Below are positions 41,805 to 51,551 of a DNA stretch of 64,000 nucleotides, piece by piece (positions within the stretch are counted from its first letter, which is position 1; each line of letters opens with the position of its first letter). A program made the position numbers and the translations under genes. The stretch comes from Streptomyces malaysiensis subsp. samsunensis (GTDB lineage Bacteria > Actinomycetota > Actinomycetes > Streptomycetales > Streptomycetaceae), in the NCBI RefSeq assembly GCF_024519315.1, contig NZ_JANIIC010000033.1:48574-112573 (forward strand). Reading direction: 5' to 3'. The notes under the pieces are model-generated. The model was given only the letters and a program-made list of their open reading frames with translations. It ran no database searches and had not been told where the DNA came from.

Positions 41805-42759
41805 GACCACCCGCGGCACCGCGGTCGAGGAAGCCGACGGCGGCGACGGCGGGGAGCGGCCCATCGAGAAGTCCACGGCGAAGCCGCGTCCGGGGAACGC
41901 CCAGGACCTGGCGGGTCTTGAGGCCGGTCTGGACGCCCTGGACGCGGTGCAGACCAAGCGTGTCTCACCGGTCGAGGTGCTGGTCCAGAAGGTGCTGCCG
42001 CCCATCGTGGCCGTGGCCGTCGTGCTGGCCGTGTGGAAGGTGCTCGTCCTCGCGAAGGTCACCGCCGACTACAAGCTGCCCGACCCGGGCCGGGTCTGGG
42101 ACGCGCTGCACCAGCTGTGGCTCGAGGGCGAGCTGTTCGACATCGTCTGGACCAGCGTCTCGCGCGGTCTGTTCGGCTTCGTCATCGCGCTGGCGATCGC
42201 GACCCCGCTGGGTCTGGTGGTCGCCCGGGTGAAGTTCATCCGCGCCGGTATCGGCCCGATCCTGTCCGGGCTCCAGTCGCTGCCCTCGGTCGCCTGGGTG
42301 CCGCCCGCGGTGATCTGGCTGGGCCTGAACGACCAGATGATGTACACCGTCATCCTGCTGGGCGCGGTCCCCTCCATCGCCAACGGGCTGGTGGCCGGCA
42401 TCGACCAGGTGCCCCCGCTCTTCCTGCGGGCCGGACGCACCCTCGGTGCCCGCGGCCTGGTCAGCGCCCGGCATATCCTGCTGCCCGCCGCGCTGCCGGG
42501 TTACGTCGCCGGGCTCAAGCAGGGCTGGGCCTTCTCCTGGCGCTCGCTGATGGCCGCCGAGATCATCGCCAAGTCCCCGGACCTGGGCCTGGGGCTCGGC
42601 CAGTACCTGGAGAACCAGCGCAACAACTCCGATATGGCGGGGGTGCTCCTCGGCATCCTCATGATCCTCGTCGTCGGCATCGCCATCGAGCTGCTGATCT
42701 TCGCCCCGATCGAGCGCCGGGTGCTGCGCAGCCGCGGCCTGCTGGCGAGCGCGCGCTGA
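41791..42759 (+). CDS. ssuC: sulfonate-type ABC transporter permease
   Basis: 322-aa permease: a ~65-residue hydrophilic N-terminus, then about six membrane helices including VLPPIVAVAVVLAVWKVLVL. The EAA-like loop is GRTLGARGLVSARHILLPAA, and SWRSLMAAEIIAKSPDLGLG lies toward the C-terminus, all typical of SsuC/TauC. It works with the preceding ATPase and binding protein. Confidence 0.93.
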   Translation: MASSETTRGTAVEEADGGDGGERPIEKSTAKPRPGNAQDLAGLEAGLDALDAVQTKRVSPVEVLVQKVLPPIVAVAVVLAVWKVLVLAKVTADYKLPDPGRVWDALHQLWLEGELFDIVWTSVSRGLFGFVIALAIATPLGLVVARVKFIRAGIGPILSGLQSLPSVAWVPPAVIWLGLNDQMMYTVILLGAVPSIANGLVAGIDQVPPLFLRAGRTLGARGLVSARHILLPAALPGYVAGLKQGWAFSWRSLMAAEIIAKSPDLGLGLGQYLENQRNNSDMAGVLLGILMILVVGIAIELLIFAPIERRVLRSRGLLASAR

Positions 42760-42819
42760 ACGGAGCACCGACCGGAACGCTGAACGGAAGCCGCTGAGCA
42801 GCAAGCCACACAGCGGAAG

Positions 42820-42885
42820 CCCGCCGAGCGGAAAACCACCGACCGGAAAGCCACCGACCGGAAAGCCACGGAACGGAAAGCCACC
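42820..42885 (+). repeat. tandem ~14-bp repeats before the CbiX-like gene
   Basis: Four or more head-to-tail copies of a CCACCGACCGGAAAG-like unit run right up to the CbiX-like ATG. Each unit carries a GGAAAG that could act as a weak ribosome-binding site. The array fills most of the 126-bp gap after ssuC. Confidence 0.75.
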
Positions 42886-43638
42886 ATGTCTGCCCCGACC
42901 CTGCTGATCATCGCCCACGGCAGCCGCGACCCCCGCCATGCGGCGACCGTCGACGCGCTGCGCGCGCGGGTGCGGTCGATGCGGTCGGAACTGCGGGTGG
43001 AGGCGGCGTTCCTGGAGTTCAACGCACCGCGCGTACCGCAGGTACTGGCCCGCCTCGCCGCGGCGGACGCGACCGAGGTGATCGCCCTCCCGCTCCTGCT
43101 CACCCGCGCCTTCCACGCGAAGACCGACATCCCGGCGGTCCTGCGCGAGGCCACGGCCCGCCACCCCCGGCTGTCCGTCCGCCAGGCCGCGGTCCTGGGC
43201 CCGTCCCCGCTGCTCTTGGACGCCCTGGAACGCCGCCTGCACGAGGCGGGGCTGCGCCCCGCCGACCGTTCCTCGACCGGGGTCGTCCTGGCCTCGGCGG
43301 GCTCCACCGACCCGGAGGCGATCGCGGTGATCGCTGAAATCGCGCGGGAGTGGCGGCACACCGGATGGTGCGCCGTGCGACCCGCGTTCGCCTCCGCCTC
43401 TCTTCCCCGCACCGAGGACGCCGTCCGCGCCCTGCGCGCGGACGGCGTCCCCCGCGTGGCCGTGGCCCCCTACGTCATCGCTCCCGGCCGCCTGCCCGAC
43501 CGCATCGCCCACGGCGCCGAAGCGGCGGGCGCCGACCTGCTGTCCCCCGTCCTGGGCCCCGCCCCCGAACTGGCCCGTCTCCTCCTCCACCGCTACGACG
43601 AGGCGCGCGGGGCGGGCCGGGTGCTGCTCAGCGCCTAG
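42886..43638 (+). CDS. sirohydrochlorin chelatase, CbiX/SirB-like
   Basis: 250-aa class II chelatase built of two similar halves: N-terminal LLIIAHGSRDPRHAATVDAL with the metal-binding His, and LPLLLTRAFHAKTDIP with the second His. The C-terminal half carries VVLASAGSTDPEAIAVIAEI. It inserts Fe (or Co) into sirohydrochlorin. Position at the end of the sulfite reductase operon points to siroheme for Sir. Its TAG stop overlaps the opposing HNH gene's stop within CTAG. Confidence 0.9.
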   Translation: MSAPTLLIIAHGSRDPRHAATVDALRARVRSMRSELRVEAAFLEFNAPRVPQVLARLAAADATEVIALPLLLTRAFHAKTDIPAVLREATARHPRLSVRQAAVLGPSPLLLDALERRLHEAGLRPADRSSTGVVLASAGSTDPEAIAVIAEIAREWRHTGWCAVRPAFASASLPRTEDAVRALRADGVPRVAVAPYVIAPGRLPDRIAHGAEAAGADLLSPVLGPAPELARLLLHRYDEARGAGRVLLSA

Positions 43639-44429
43639 GACGGGGCGGTCTTCCAGGACCTGCAGTCCGGCTCGTGCCGCGCGGTCTGCCGCGGAAAGAA
43701 CACGGGCTCGGCCACCGGCTGCCCGTACAACGCGCGCAAGGCGGCAAGGGCGGCCTCGTCTCCGACCACCACGGCCGCCGAGGGCCGGTCCGCGATGCGC
43801 CGTAACTCTTGCAGAACATCCGCGAGGGGCTGACGTCGCAGTCTCAGCATGCGCTTCTGCGCACCCGCCTTGTCGTCCACCGCCAGAAGATCGGCGCAGT
43901 TCGCCAGAGTGTCGAGACACTGGCCTACCGCATCCAGCCTGCCCTTGCGTAATGGACCCCGGTTGAGCTGAAAGACATCGATGGTCGCGCAGCCACGCGG
44001 GGTCAGACAGTGGTACTCACCGCTGGTGAGGGACAGCCGGAGATGATGTACCGGTTCGTCCGCCGTGGGGTCGATGAGCAGTGGCTCCCCGTCCTCGCCT
44101 CTCGGGAAGGTGCCCCCCTTGGCGTGCGAGTTGCAAAAGGAGCACCCGAGGAGGTGGTTGTACCAGTCGAACACCCGGCGAGGGGCATGGTTCAGCGGCT
44201 CGAAGTGGTCGACGGCTGTGCCAAGACTCTCCGAGCAGTACATACAACGCTCAATCCCGCTGGCCATCGCGCGGAGGGCCATGGCTACGCGCTCGCGGGT
44301 GCCGCTGGCCGCCTTCCAAGCCTTTCGGGCGACAGCTTCTGTGAGGTCGGCGTCAGGTAGGCGATCGTGCGCTCGTGCAAGCAGTTTCACCGTCTGACCG
44401 TCGAGCGGTGGCCGTTCTAACCGAATCAT
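43635..44429 (-). CDS. HNH endonuclease, PtuB-like (Septu defence)
   Basis: 264-aa HNH nuclease: Cys62-x2-Cys65 (CMYC), VDHFEPLNHAP with His75, WYNHLLGCSFCN with Asn91, and Cys96-x2-Cys99, then a Lys. The order CxxC-(D/E)H-P-W-N-CxxCN-K is that of PtuB/TIGR02646-type nucleases. The ATG overlaps the stop of the AAA ATPase gene (ATGA), so both proteins are made together. AAA plus HNH in this order is the gene set of Septu anti-phage systems, where ATPase and nuclease form a complex. The identification rests on motifs only. Confidence 0.75.
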   Translation of the reverse strand: MIRLERPPLDGQTVKLLARAHDRLPDADLTEAVARKAWKAASGTRERVAMALRAMASGIERCMYCSESLGTAVDHFEPLNHAPRRVFDWYNHLLGCSFCNSHAKGGTFPRGEDGEPLLIDPTADEPVHHLRLSLTSGEYHCLTPRGCATIDVFQLNRGPLRKGRLDAVGQCLDTLANCADLLAVDDKAGAQKRMLRLRRQPLADVLQELRRIADRPSAAVVVGDEAALAALRALYGQPVAEPVFFPRQTARHEPDCRSWKTAPS

Positions 44430-45781
44430 TCCTCACGCCCCAGATGGGCGGCCACTTCGCTTACCCGCGCAGACAGAGAACTGTTTAGCTGCGCGCTTAG
44501 CCGACGGTATTCGACCACCTCCGCCTCGCTCGCCTGGCCGTCCAGCACCCTGAACTCCATGGCCGCCAGCCGTCGCCGAAGCTCGTCCGCACGATGAGAG
44601 TATGGCGAATCGACCCCGAAGAGGTCGGACAGGACCGCGTCGTCCCCGCTGCCGTACACGACCCGCTGGTACAGCTCTTCGTCAACCACCTCGGGTGGAC
44701 GTTCTTCCGTGGGCGCGGCCAGCCTGATCAATCCGCCAGGGTCGGCGGACTGACAGATGTACGGGCTGTGGGTGGTGACGATGAACTGGATTTCCGGGAA
44801 GTGCTGCTTCATCCACGGGCCGATCAGCTTCTGCCAGCTGACGTGTAGATGAGAATCGACTTCGTCTATGAGCACGACACCGGGCATCGGGATGACAGGA
44901 CGTCCGTCACGGTTCTCGACTCGCAACTCGCCATACGCACCATACAAGTGCCGGACGATATCCACGACCAGAGCCGTGACCGAGCGGTAACCATCGCTCA
45001 GCCCACGCAAGGCGAGCACTCCACGCGGGGTCGTCACCCAGAGACCATCGGAGTCGACGTCGGTCACCTCGTGGTAATCGGGGAGCAGCCCATCGCCGAG
45101 CAGGAGTTTTACAGCCTCTACGAGCTCTCGTGCGCCGGTACGCCCTTCGAGACTACGCAGATGTTGTTCGATGAGCCAAGTGACGCCTTCCGTCAGGCAG
45201 ACGCTCTCATCGAAGAGTGTTGCCAGCCGCTCAGCACGCTCGGAACCCACATTCCGCGCAGAGTTTCCGCCGCCGAGGCGGCGATAAGGGCCATAACCGA
45301 GGCACAGCCACCCCTGCGGATCCTGCTGCCAAGGGCCCGACTCAGCCCTGCGTTGAAGATCGGCCGCTTTCTTCATCACCGGATGCCGCAGGCTGACATG
45401 ATTCTTACCACGATTCTTCATCCGGTCCCAGACCAGCCGGACACTTCCTGTCTCTGGAAACCAACCGTCGGCGGAGCTGTCGGAGCTGGCCCAACGGGCA
45501 TCCACGTGTTCGGGACCGACCACCGTCGCCTCGACGACCGCCTTGCGCGCTTCCTGAGTCACCCACTCGTCTGCCTTCTTGAGCAGCGCATGGGTGACAG
45601 CCGGACCTTGCACTACCAACGCGAGGGCTTGCAGCACCGTCGACTTGCCCGAGCCGTTCCGCCCGGCCAGCACGGTCCAGCCCGCGTAACTGCCATCCTC
45701 ACGCCGAGGGAATCGCAATCGGGCCGCCCGGTGACCGTGAAACCCCCGAACCCCGGACAGCTCCACGTCCGCCACGTACAT
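44426..45781 (-). CDS. AAA-family ATPase, PtuA-like (Septu defence)
   Basis: 451-aa RecF/SMC-like ATPase: N-terminal Walker A in VLAGRNGSGKSTVLQALAL (about residues 37-55), a long middle region, signature-like LRGLSDGYRSVTALVVDI, Walker B VVLIDEVDSHLHVSWQ, and FIVTTHSPYICQSADPGG. The C-terminal ~80 residues are helical. This is the OLD/AAA_15/AAA_21 group. Coupled to an HNH gene it resembles PtuA; no reverse transcriptase or ncRNA of a retron-Septu was seen. Base composition is slightly lower in GC than the flanks, consistent with an accessory origin. Confidence 0.78.
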   Translation of the reverse strand: MYVADVELSGVRGFHGHRAARLRFPRREDGSYAGWTVLAGRNGSGKSTVLQALALVVQGPAVTHALLKKADEWVTQEARKAVVEATVVGPEHVDARWASSDSSADGWFPETGSVRLVWDRMKNRGKNHVSLRHPVMKKAADLQRRAESGPWQQDPQGWLCLGYGPYRRLGGGNSARNVGSERAERLATLFDESVCLTEGVTWLIEQHLRSLEGRTGARELVEAVKLLLGDGLLPDYHEVTDVDSDGLWVTTPRGVLALRGLSDGYRSVTALVVDIVRHLYGAYGELRVENRDGRPVIPMPGVVLIDEVDSHLHVSWQKLIGPWMKQHFPEIQFIVTTHSPYICQSADPGGLIRLAAPTEERPPEVVDEELYQRVVYGSGDDAVLSDLFGVDSPYSHRADELRRRLAAMEFRVLDGQASEAEVVEYRRLSAQLNSSLSARVSEVAAHLGREE

Positions 45782-45866
45782 GCTTGCCTCCTGCTAACGG
45801 GCCGGAGCGGGTAACTCTCCGCAGCCTATCGATTGGGGCAATCGGCAATAGGCCATGACCGGGGCG

Positions 45867-46193
45867 CTAAGCAGCCTCGGCATGGTCGAAAGTGGCCCCT
45901 CCCGACCGGCTGAGCCACACCAGCCTTGCCGTCACGCCGTCCTCACCAGCGCCGCGCGTGAACCATCGAAGGGCGCGCTCCGGCGGGTTGAGGACCATCT
46001 GGCCGGTGCCGTCGGCCGTGATCACGTGGACGGGACCCTCACCGAAGGCGATTCCCCACGCCGCGACACACCCGTCTTTCAGGCCAGGCCGCACCTCGCA
46101 CTCCTGGACAACGGCGAAGATCCTGGGCGCGACGGCGAGGACGAGGTCGCAGAGTTCCTTGTCGAAGAGTTCTGGGGAGTTCGGTGTCTCCAT
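45867..46193 (-). CDS. 108-aa hypothetical protein near an HTH/DUF397 pair
   Basis: Small soluble protein starting METPNSPELFDKELCDLV, with GGAGG 6 bp before ATG 46193, and WGIAFGEGPVHVITADGTGQ in the middle. I recognise no domain. It is divergent from a Scr1-family HTH gene across a palindrome, as similar small proteins are in other streptomycetes. It may be part of that regulatory or toxin-antitoxin-like unit (inference). Confidence 0.65.
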   Translation of the reverse strand: METPNSPELFDKELCDLVLAVAPRIFAVVQECEVRPGLKDGCVAAWGIAFGEGPVHVITADGTGQMVLNPPERALRWFTRGAGEDGVTARLVWLSRSGGATFDHAEAA

Positions 46194-46265
46194 CTGGGCC
46201 TCCACGGGCGCAGTAGGCTTCGGCTGCCGCTCACCGCTGCGTGATGAGCGCGTCACGTAAAGTAC

Positions 46266-46281
46266 GCCACAAAGTTGTGGC
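46266..46281. promoter_or_regulatory. 16-bp palindrome, candidate operator of the HTH gene
   Basis: GCCACAA-AG-TTGTGGC: perfect 7-bp arms midway between the divergent 108-aa gene and the Scr1-type HTH gene. The best candidate for the HTH protein's own operator. Confidence 0.5.
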
Positions 46282-46351
46282 AGACATTGGGGGCCGACAG
46301 AGCTACACAACGAACGCCTGTCGGATTGTCGAGAAGTCGGAGGCGCCGGGC

Positions 46352-47203
46352 ATGGCGGTGAGAAGTCAACCCACGGCACGTCAAGTGCGGTTGGGAATCG
46401 AACTGCGCAAGATGCGTGAAGCGGCGGGCTTGACCGCCCGAGAAGCAGCCGAGCGGGTCGGCACGACCTCCGCCCAGATGAGCCACGTGGAGGCGGGACG
46501 GACCGGCGTCAGCGAGGAACGGCTGCGCGGAATGGCAACGTATTACGCGTGCCTCGACGACGCGCTGATCGACGAGTTGGTCGCTATGGCCGCGGAACGC
46601 GACAAGGGGTGGTGGGAGGAGCACCGGGGGACCCTCGCACACGCAGCCCTGGATCTCGCCGAACTGGAGCATCGATCTCGCCGTTTGCGCACCTTCCAGG
46701 GTGTCTACATCCCTGGACTTCTCCAAGTGGAGAACTACACGCGTGCGCTCATGGCCTACGGGGTTCCCCAGCCGTCAACACGCCAATTGGACGCGCTGGT
46801 CGCGTTCCGTATGCGACGGCGAGAGGTGCTCGAGGGGGAATCGCCTCCCGCGTATGAAGCAGTCGTTCATGAAGCCGCTCTGCGGACACTTGTCGCCGAT
46901 CGGGAGGTCGCACGACAACAACTCGCCTTCGTGCTTGAGCAAGGCGAGCGCTCCGGGATCACCGTACGGGTTGTCCCGTTCGACGCGGAAGGATTCGGCG
47001 GCGTCGGGACGCCCGTGCTCTACGCATACGGCCCGGTGCCGAGGCTGGACACCGTACACATCGATGTGCCGCACGGCCCTATCCTGCTGGATGCGGAGTC
47101 GCAGCTGGCACGGTATCGCGTATTTCTCGACAAGGCCCTGGCGTTCTCCTTGTCGGCTGAAAGATCTCAGGAATTCATCCACACCATCATGCGGCAATTG
47201 TGA
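46352..47203 (+). CDS. Scr1-family HTH transcriptional regulator (DUF5753)
   Basis: 283-aa regulator: N-terminal XRE HTH (RKMREAAGLTAREAAERVG, then TTSAQMSHVEAGRTGVSEER), followed by the DUF5753 domain (QGVYIPGLLQVENYTRALM, RMRRREVLEG, QQLAFVLEQGERSGITVRVV). Such proteins usually pair with DUF397 proteins in streptomycetes, sometimes as toxin-antitoxin-like or developmental regulators (BldB/WhiJ-type loci). ATG 46352 follows GGAGGC. Confidence 0.9.
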   Translation: MAVRSQPTARQVRLGIELRKMREAAGLTAREAAERVGTTSAQMSHVEAGRTGVSEERLRGMATYYACLDDALIDELVAMAAERDKGWWEEHRGTLAHAALDLAELEHRSRRLRTFQGVYIPGLLQVENYTRALMAYGVPQPSTRQLDALVAFRMRRREVLEGESPPAYEAVVHEAALRTLVADREVARQQLAFVLEQGERSGITVRVVPFDAEGFGGVGTPVLYAYGPVPRLDTVHIDVPHGPILLDAESQLARYRVFLDKALAFSLSAERSQEFIHTIMRQL

Positions 47204-47214
47204 AGGGCAGGATC

Positions 47215-47418
47215 ATGGAAAAGCCGATGACATGGCGGAAGTCGTCGTTCTCCGGGCCGGGCGAGACCAACGACTGCGTTGAACTCGCCACGGCAGGCGG
47301 TGAAATACGGCTCCGGGAAAGCGACGCCCCCGCCGACATCCTCACCACCACGCCGGGCCGACTCGGAACATTCATACGCGCCGTCAAGGCGGGGACGCTC
47401 GACCGACTCGGGCGGTAG
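47215..47418 (+). CDS. DUF397 domain-containing protein
   Basis: 67-aa DUF397 protein: TWRKSSFSGPGETNDCVELA near the N-terminus, then IRLRESDAPADIL and a terminal FIRAVKAGTLDRLGR. It starts 11 bp after the HTH gene with AAGGGCAGG upstream; a GTG overlapping the HTH stop is also in frame. DUF397 proteins probably interact with their cognate Scr1-type regulator. Confidence 0.9.
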   Translation: MEKPMTWRKSSFSGPGETNDCVELATAGGEIRLRESDAPADILTTTPGRLGTFIRAVKAGTLDRLGR

Positions 47419-47529
47419 TCACGAGGGGCGGGGCGGCCCTCGGCATTCCCCCGCCCGTTCACCGTACGTTCCGCGTCTCGCCCCACCTCCGTGTCGGTGC
47501 CGTCCCCGGGCGCCGCTGGACTTCCGGGC

Positions 47530-49083
47530 ATGCGCAACGAAGAGAGCAGTGTCCGCCGGGGTCCGGGTGTCCGTATGGGGGCCGTGCTGGGGGCCGCCGT
47601 CGTGTTGGCGGTCGTGCATCCCCCGGCGCAGGCGGCGCCGGATGCCGGGTCCTGGACGACGGAGACGGTGGCCCCAGGGGTACAGGTGCGGGCCGGGGTT
47701 CTTCGGGACGCGGACGCGAAGCCGAGCTGGACGGTCACGGTGCAGGGGCCGGGTTCCGCGCCGCTGGGCGACCGGGCCTGGGCGGACGACACGGCGGGGC
47801 GGCTGCGCGGCGCGGGGTTCGAGCCGCGGGTCGAGCGGGTGGTGTGGGCCGCCTACGCGGACACACCGCACGGCACCATGGGGTGGCGGGTGCGGCTGGG
47901 CTCGTACGGCACCTCCGGTGAGGCGCAGGGCGCGCGCGAGAAGGTGGCCGCGGCCGGGTTCACGGCGGTGGCGGAGTGGACCGGCTACGACGCGCAGCAG
48001 CCCGCCGACCGGGAGAGCGTCCATGTGGCGGTGATCGATCCGGCCCGCTTCACCGGCACCGTGGCGGCCACGCATGACACCAGCGTGGCGGACCGTGAGA
48101 CGACCTCCTCGGTCGCCGCGAAGCGCCACTCCCTGCTCGCCGTCAACGGTGGTTTCTTCATCACCTCCGACGCCGACGGCGTCCAGGGCACGATGGCCGG
48201 AATCGGCGCGTACGACGGGGAGTTGGAGTCGATGGCCGCCGGTTCGCGGGCCGCGCTGATCCTGGCGGACGGCGGTCGGCACGCCCGTATCGCCGATCTG
48301 ACCAGTACGGTCACCGCGCGGGCGGGATCATCCACGTATGCGGTCCAGGGCATCAACCGGGTGCCCGGCAAGGTGCGCAACTGCGGCCGTCCCGGGGCCA
48401 CTCCGACCGAGTCGCCCCGGCAGGACGTGACCTGCGCCGAGACCGACGACCTGGTGAAGTTCACGCCGAGGTTCCGCGCCGCGCTGCCCACCGGCCCCGG
48501 GACCCAGGTCGTACTCGACGCCGACGGCCGGGTGGTCTCCACCGGGGCGCGCGGCGGTACGGTCCCGGCCGGGGGCTCCGTGCTCCAGGGCATCGGCGCC
48601 GCGTCCGACTGGCTGACGACCCATGCCCGGCAGGGCGAGCGGATCGCGCTGAAGGAGGTCGTCCGGGACACCGCCGGCCGTCGCGTCCGGCTCGACTCCG
48701 ACGACAGCATCGTCAGCGCCGCCCCGACCCTGGTGAAGGACGGCCGCCTCGCCATCGACGCCGCCGCCGAGGGCACCCTCGACCCGAAGAACCTCTCCTT
48801 CGGCTACGCCTGGTCGAACGTGCGGCAGCCCCGCACGATGGCCGGGCTCGACGCGAAGGGGCGGCTGATCCTGGCCACGGTGGACGGCCGTCAGCCCGGT
48901 GTGAGCGAGGGCTTCACCCTGGAGGAGGCCGCCCGTTTCATGCGCTCCCTGGGCGCCGTCCAGGCCCTCAACCTGGACGGCGGCGGCTCCACCGCCATGG
49001 CCGTGAACGGCCGTCTCGCCAACGTCACCTCAGACGCGACGGGCGAACGCGCGGTGGGCGACACGGTGCAGGTACTGCCGTAG
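47530..49083 (+). CDS. secreted phosphodiester glycosidase-family protein
   Basis: 517-aa exported protein. The signal peptide follows an Arg-rich start (GAVLGAAVVLAVVHPPAQAA). An N-terminal SPOR-like segment (GWRVRLGSYGTSGEAQGARE) precedes the NAGPA/DUF2233 domain (HSLLAVNGGFFITS, LATVDGRQPGVSEGFTLEEA, ALNLDGGGSTAMAVNG). Human NAGPA removes GlcNAc from phosphodiesters; bacterial relatives act on wall or exopolymer phosphodiesters, but the substrate here is unknown. ATG 47530 was chosen as the start nearest the signal peptide; the ribosome-binding site is weak. Confidence 0.85.
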   Translation: MRNEESSVRRGPGVRMGAVLGAAVVLAVVHPPAQAAPDAGSWTTETVAPGVQVRAGVLRDADAKPSWTVTVQGPGSAPLGDRAWADDTAGRLRGAGFEPRVERVVWAAYADTPHGTMGWRVRLGSYGTSGEAQGAREKVAAAGFTAVAEWTGYDAQQPADRESVHVAVIDPARFTGTVAATHDTSVADRETTSSVAAKRHSLLAVNGGFFITSDADGVQGTMAGIGAYDGELESMAAGSRAALILADGGRHARIADLTSTVTARAGSSTYAVQGINRVPGKVRNCGRPGATPTESPRQDVTCAETDDLVKFTPRFRAALPTGPGTQVVLDADGRVVSTGARGGTVPAGGSVLQGIGAASDWLTTHARQGERIALKEVVRDTAGRRVRLDSDDSIVSAAPTLVKDGRLAIDAAAEGTLDPKNLSFGYAWSNVRQPRTMAGLDAKGRLILATVDGRQPGVSEGFTLEEAARFMRSLGAVQALNLDGGGSTAMAVNGRLANVTSDATGERAVGDTVQVLP

Positions 49084-49250
49084 CGGGACCGGGGCGTCGC
49101 CGAGCACCGGCCGCCGCCGGTCGGTGCTCGGCTCACTCCTGTGGGTGATGCTCATGCTTTCGCCCGCGAGCCCACGGTCCAGGCTGAAAGTCTCGGGGAT
49201 TGACCGTGCCGGACGGCACGCTGAGCCGAGAAGAACCGGGAGTCACAGCC

Positions 49251-49838
49251 ATGAGCGTCACCGGGACGCGAATCGACGATCACGTGGGACCCTGGACGGT
49301 CGAGGACGTCCTGGCGCTTCCGGCACACCCAGCGCGGGCTCGTTACGAGCTTGTGGATGGTGTTCTCTGCATATCCCCCGCCCCCGGCTTGGCCCACCAA
49401 ATCGTGTCTTCCGCGCTACGCGGCCAGATCAACGCCGGATCAACTCGCTCCGGCGTGCGCTTTCTCACCGCAGGGGCGGTGATGGTGGCAAACGATTCAA
49501 GGCTGTTCATCCCCGACATTGCCGTTGTCGACCGCGCTGTCGTCTCGCGCCACACGCTGGCTGCGCCGCTCGAGACCATGCTGCTGCTGGGGGAGATCGT
49601 CTCCCCGTTGAGCCGGGCCGCCGACCGGATCCTCAAACCGGCGCTCTACGCTCAAGCGAAGGTGCCCGCCTATTGGCGGGTCGAGATGGAACCGGATCTG
49701 TGCGTGGTGGTGCACGAGTTGGACGGAGGCACCTACCGCGAGGCTGCCACCATCACGGGCAGGGCGTCCGTCGACGTGGCCGGAGAGTTCACCGTTGACC
49801 TGGATCTCGACGTCGCGCGCCGCGAGTTGGAGGGCTGA
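49251..49838 (+). CDS. Uma2 family (DUF820) putative endonuclease
   Basis: 195-aa PD-(D/E)XK-fold protein of the Uma2 family: ARYELVDGVLCISPAPGLAH, then LFIPDIAVVDRA with the active-site Asp. VEIVSPLSR-like LLGEIVSPLSRAADRILKPA and KVPAYWRVEMEPDLCVVVHE complete the core. These genes are scattered and numerous in actinomycetes and cyanobacteria; their role is unknown. ATG 49251 (MSVTGTRIDDHVGPW) was chosen for its GGGAG upstream. Confidence 0.88.
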   Translation: MSVTGTRIDDHVGPWTVEDVLALPAHPARARYELVDGVLCISPAPGLAHQIVSSALRGQINAGSTRSGVRFLTAGAVMVANDSRLFIPDIAVVDRAVVSRHTLAAPLETMLLLGEIVSPLSRAADRILKPALYAQAKVPAYWRVEMEPDLCVVVHELDGGTYREAATITGRASVDVAGEFTVDLDLDVARRELEG

Positions 49839-49891
49839 CGCCGGGGCCCAGCCCTCCGGGTTGAAGACGAAGGGGGCTCCCGCCGTCCAGA

Positions 49892-49926
49892 GGCGCAGCC
49901 GGGTGGTCTCGCCACCCGGCTGCGCC
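49892..49926. terminator. strong bidirectional terminator
   Basis: Perfect 15-bp stem (GGCGCAGCCGGGTGG / CCACCCGGCTGCGCC) with loop TCTCG between the convergent Uma2 and subtilase genes. Confidence 0.85.
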
Positions 49927-49958
49927 CCTGGGAACCGTTCACCTCAGCCGTATGAGAC

Positions 49959-51179
<1,221 letters not shown>

Positions 51180-51353
51180 GACGAGGGTTCCTCCTCGTGC
51201 GGTTGTGGGGGGTAATCCGCACCCGGATCGCGTCCGATCCCTCAAGTGCGAAAGATCCGGAGTGTGTTGGGGCCACTCCGGTTCTGACCAAACCCTGACT
51301 GATGAGTACGGGTCAATTCAAGATCCCCACAGATGTGTGACATAGGCAACGTT

Positions 51354-51365
51354 CTCCGCGCGGAG
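51354..51365. promoter_or_regulatory. 12-bp palindrome in divergent promoter region
   Basis: CTCCGCGCGGAG within the 372-bp interval (51180-51551) between the subtilase and MMPL genes. The interval is relatively AT-rich for this genome and must contain both promoters. Nothing else in it could be assigned. Confidence 0.3.
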
Positions 51366-51551
51366 ACCAAGGTCAAAGCCCTTTGCTTGTAAGGGGCCTC
51401 GATCGGGGGTGGTAGGGCTGTCCCCCCTTCCGGGGTTGGAGGGAACCACCGGAGGGTTCACCGGTCAGCAGGATGGGTCGGTCCGCCGCCACCGCCTAGC
51501 GTCGTCGGCGAGTGGCGGGGACGGTCCGCCACCAGGGCATAAGGGGATGTC

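Noticed and set aside
43635..45781. Retron-type Septu system
   Set aside because: No reverse transcriptase gene or msr/msd-like structured RNA was found on either side of the AAA/HNH pair.
45855..46244. Plus-strand 129-residue frame opposite the 108-aa gene
   Set aside because: The minus-strand gene has a good ribosome-binding site and protein-like composition; the plus frame does not.
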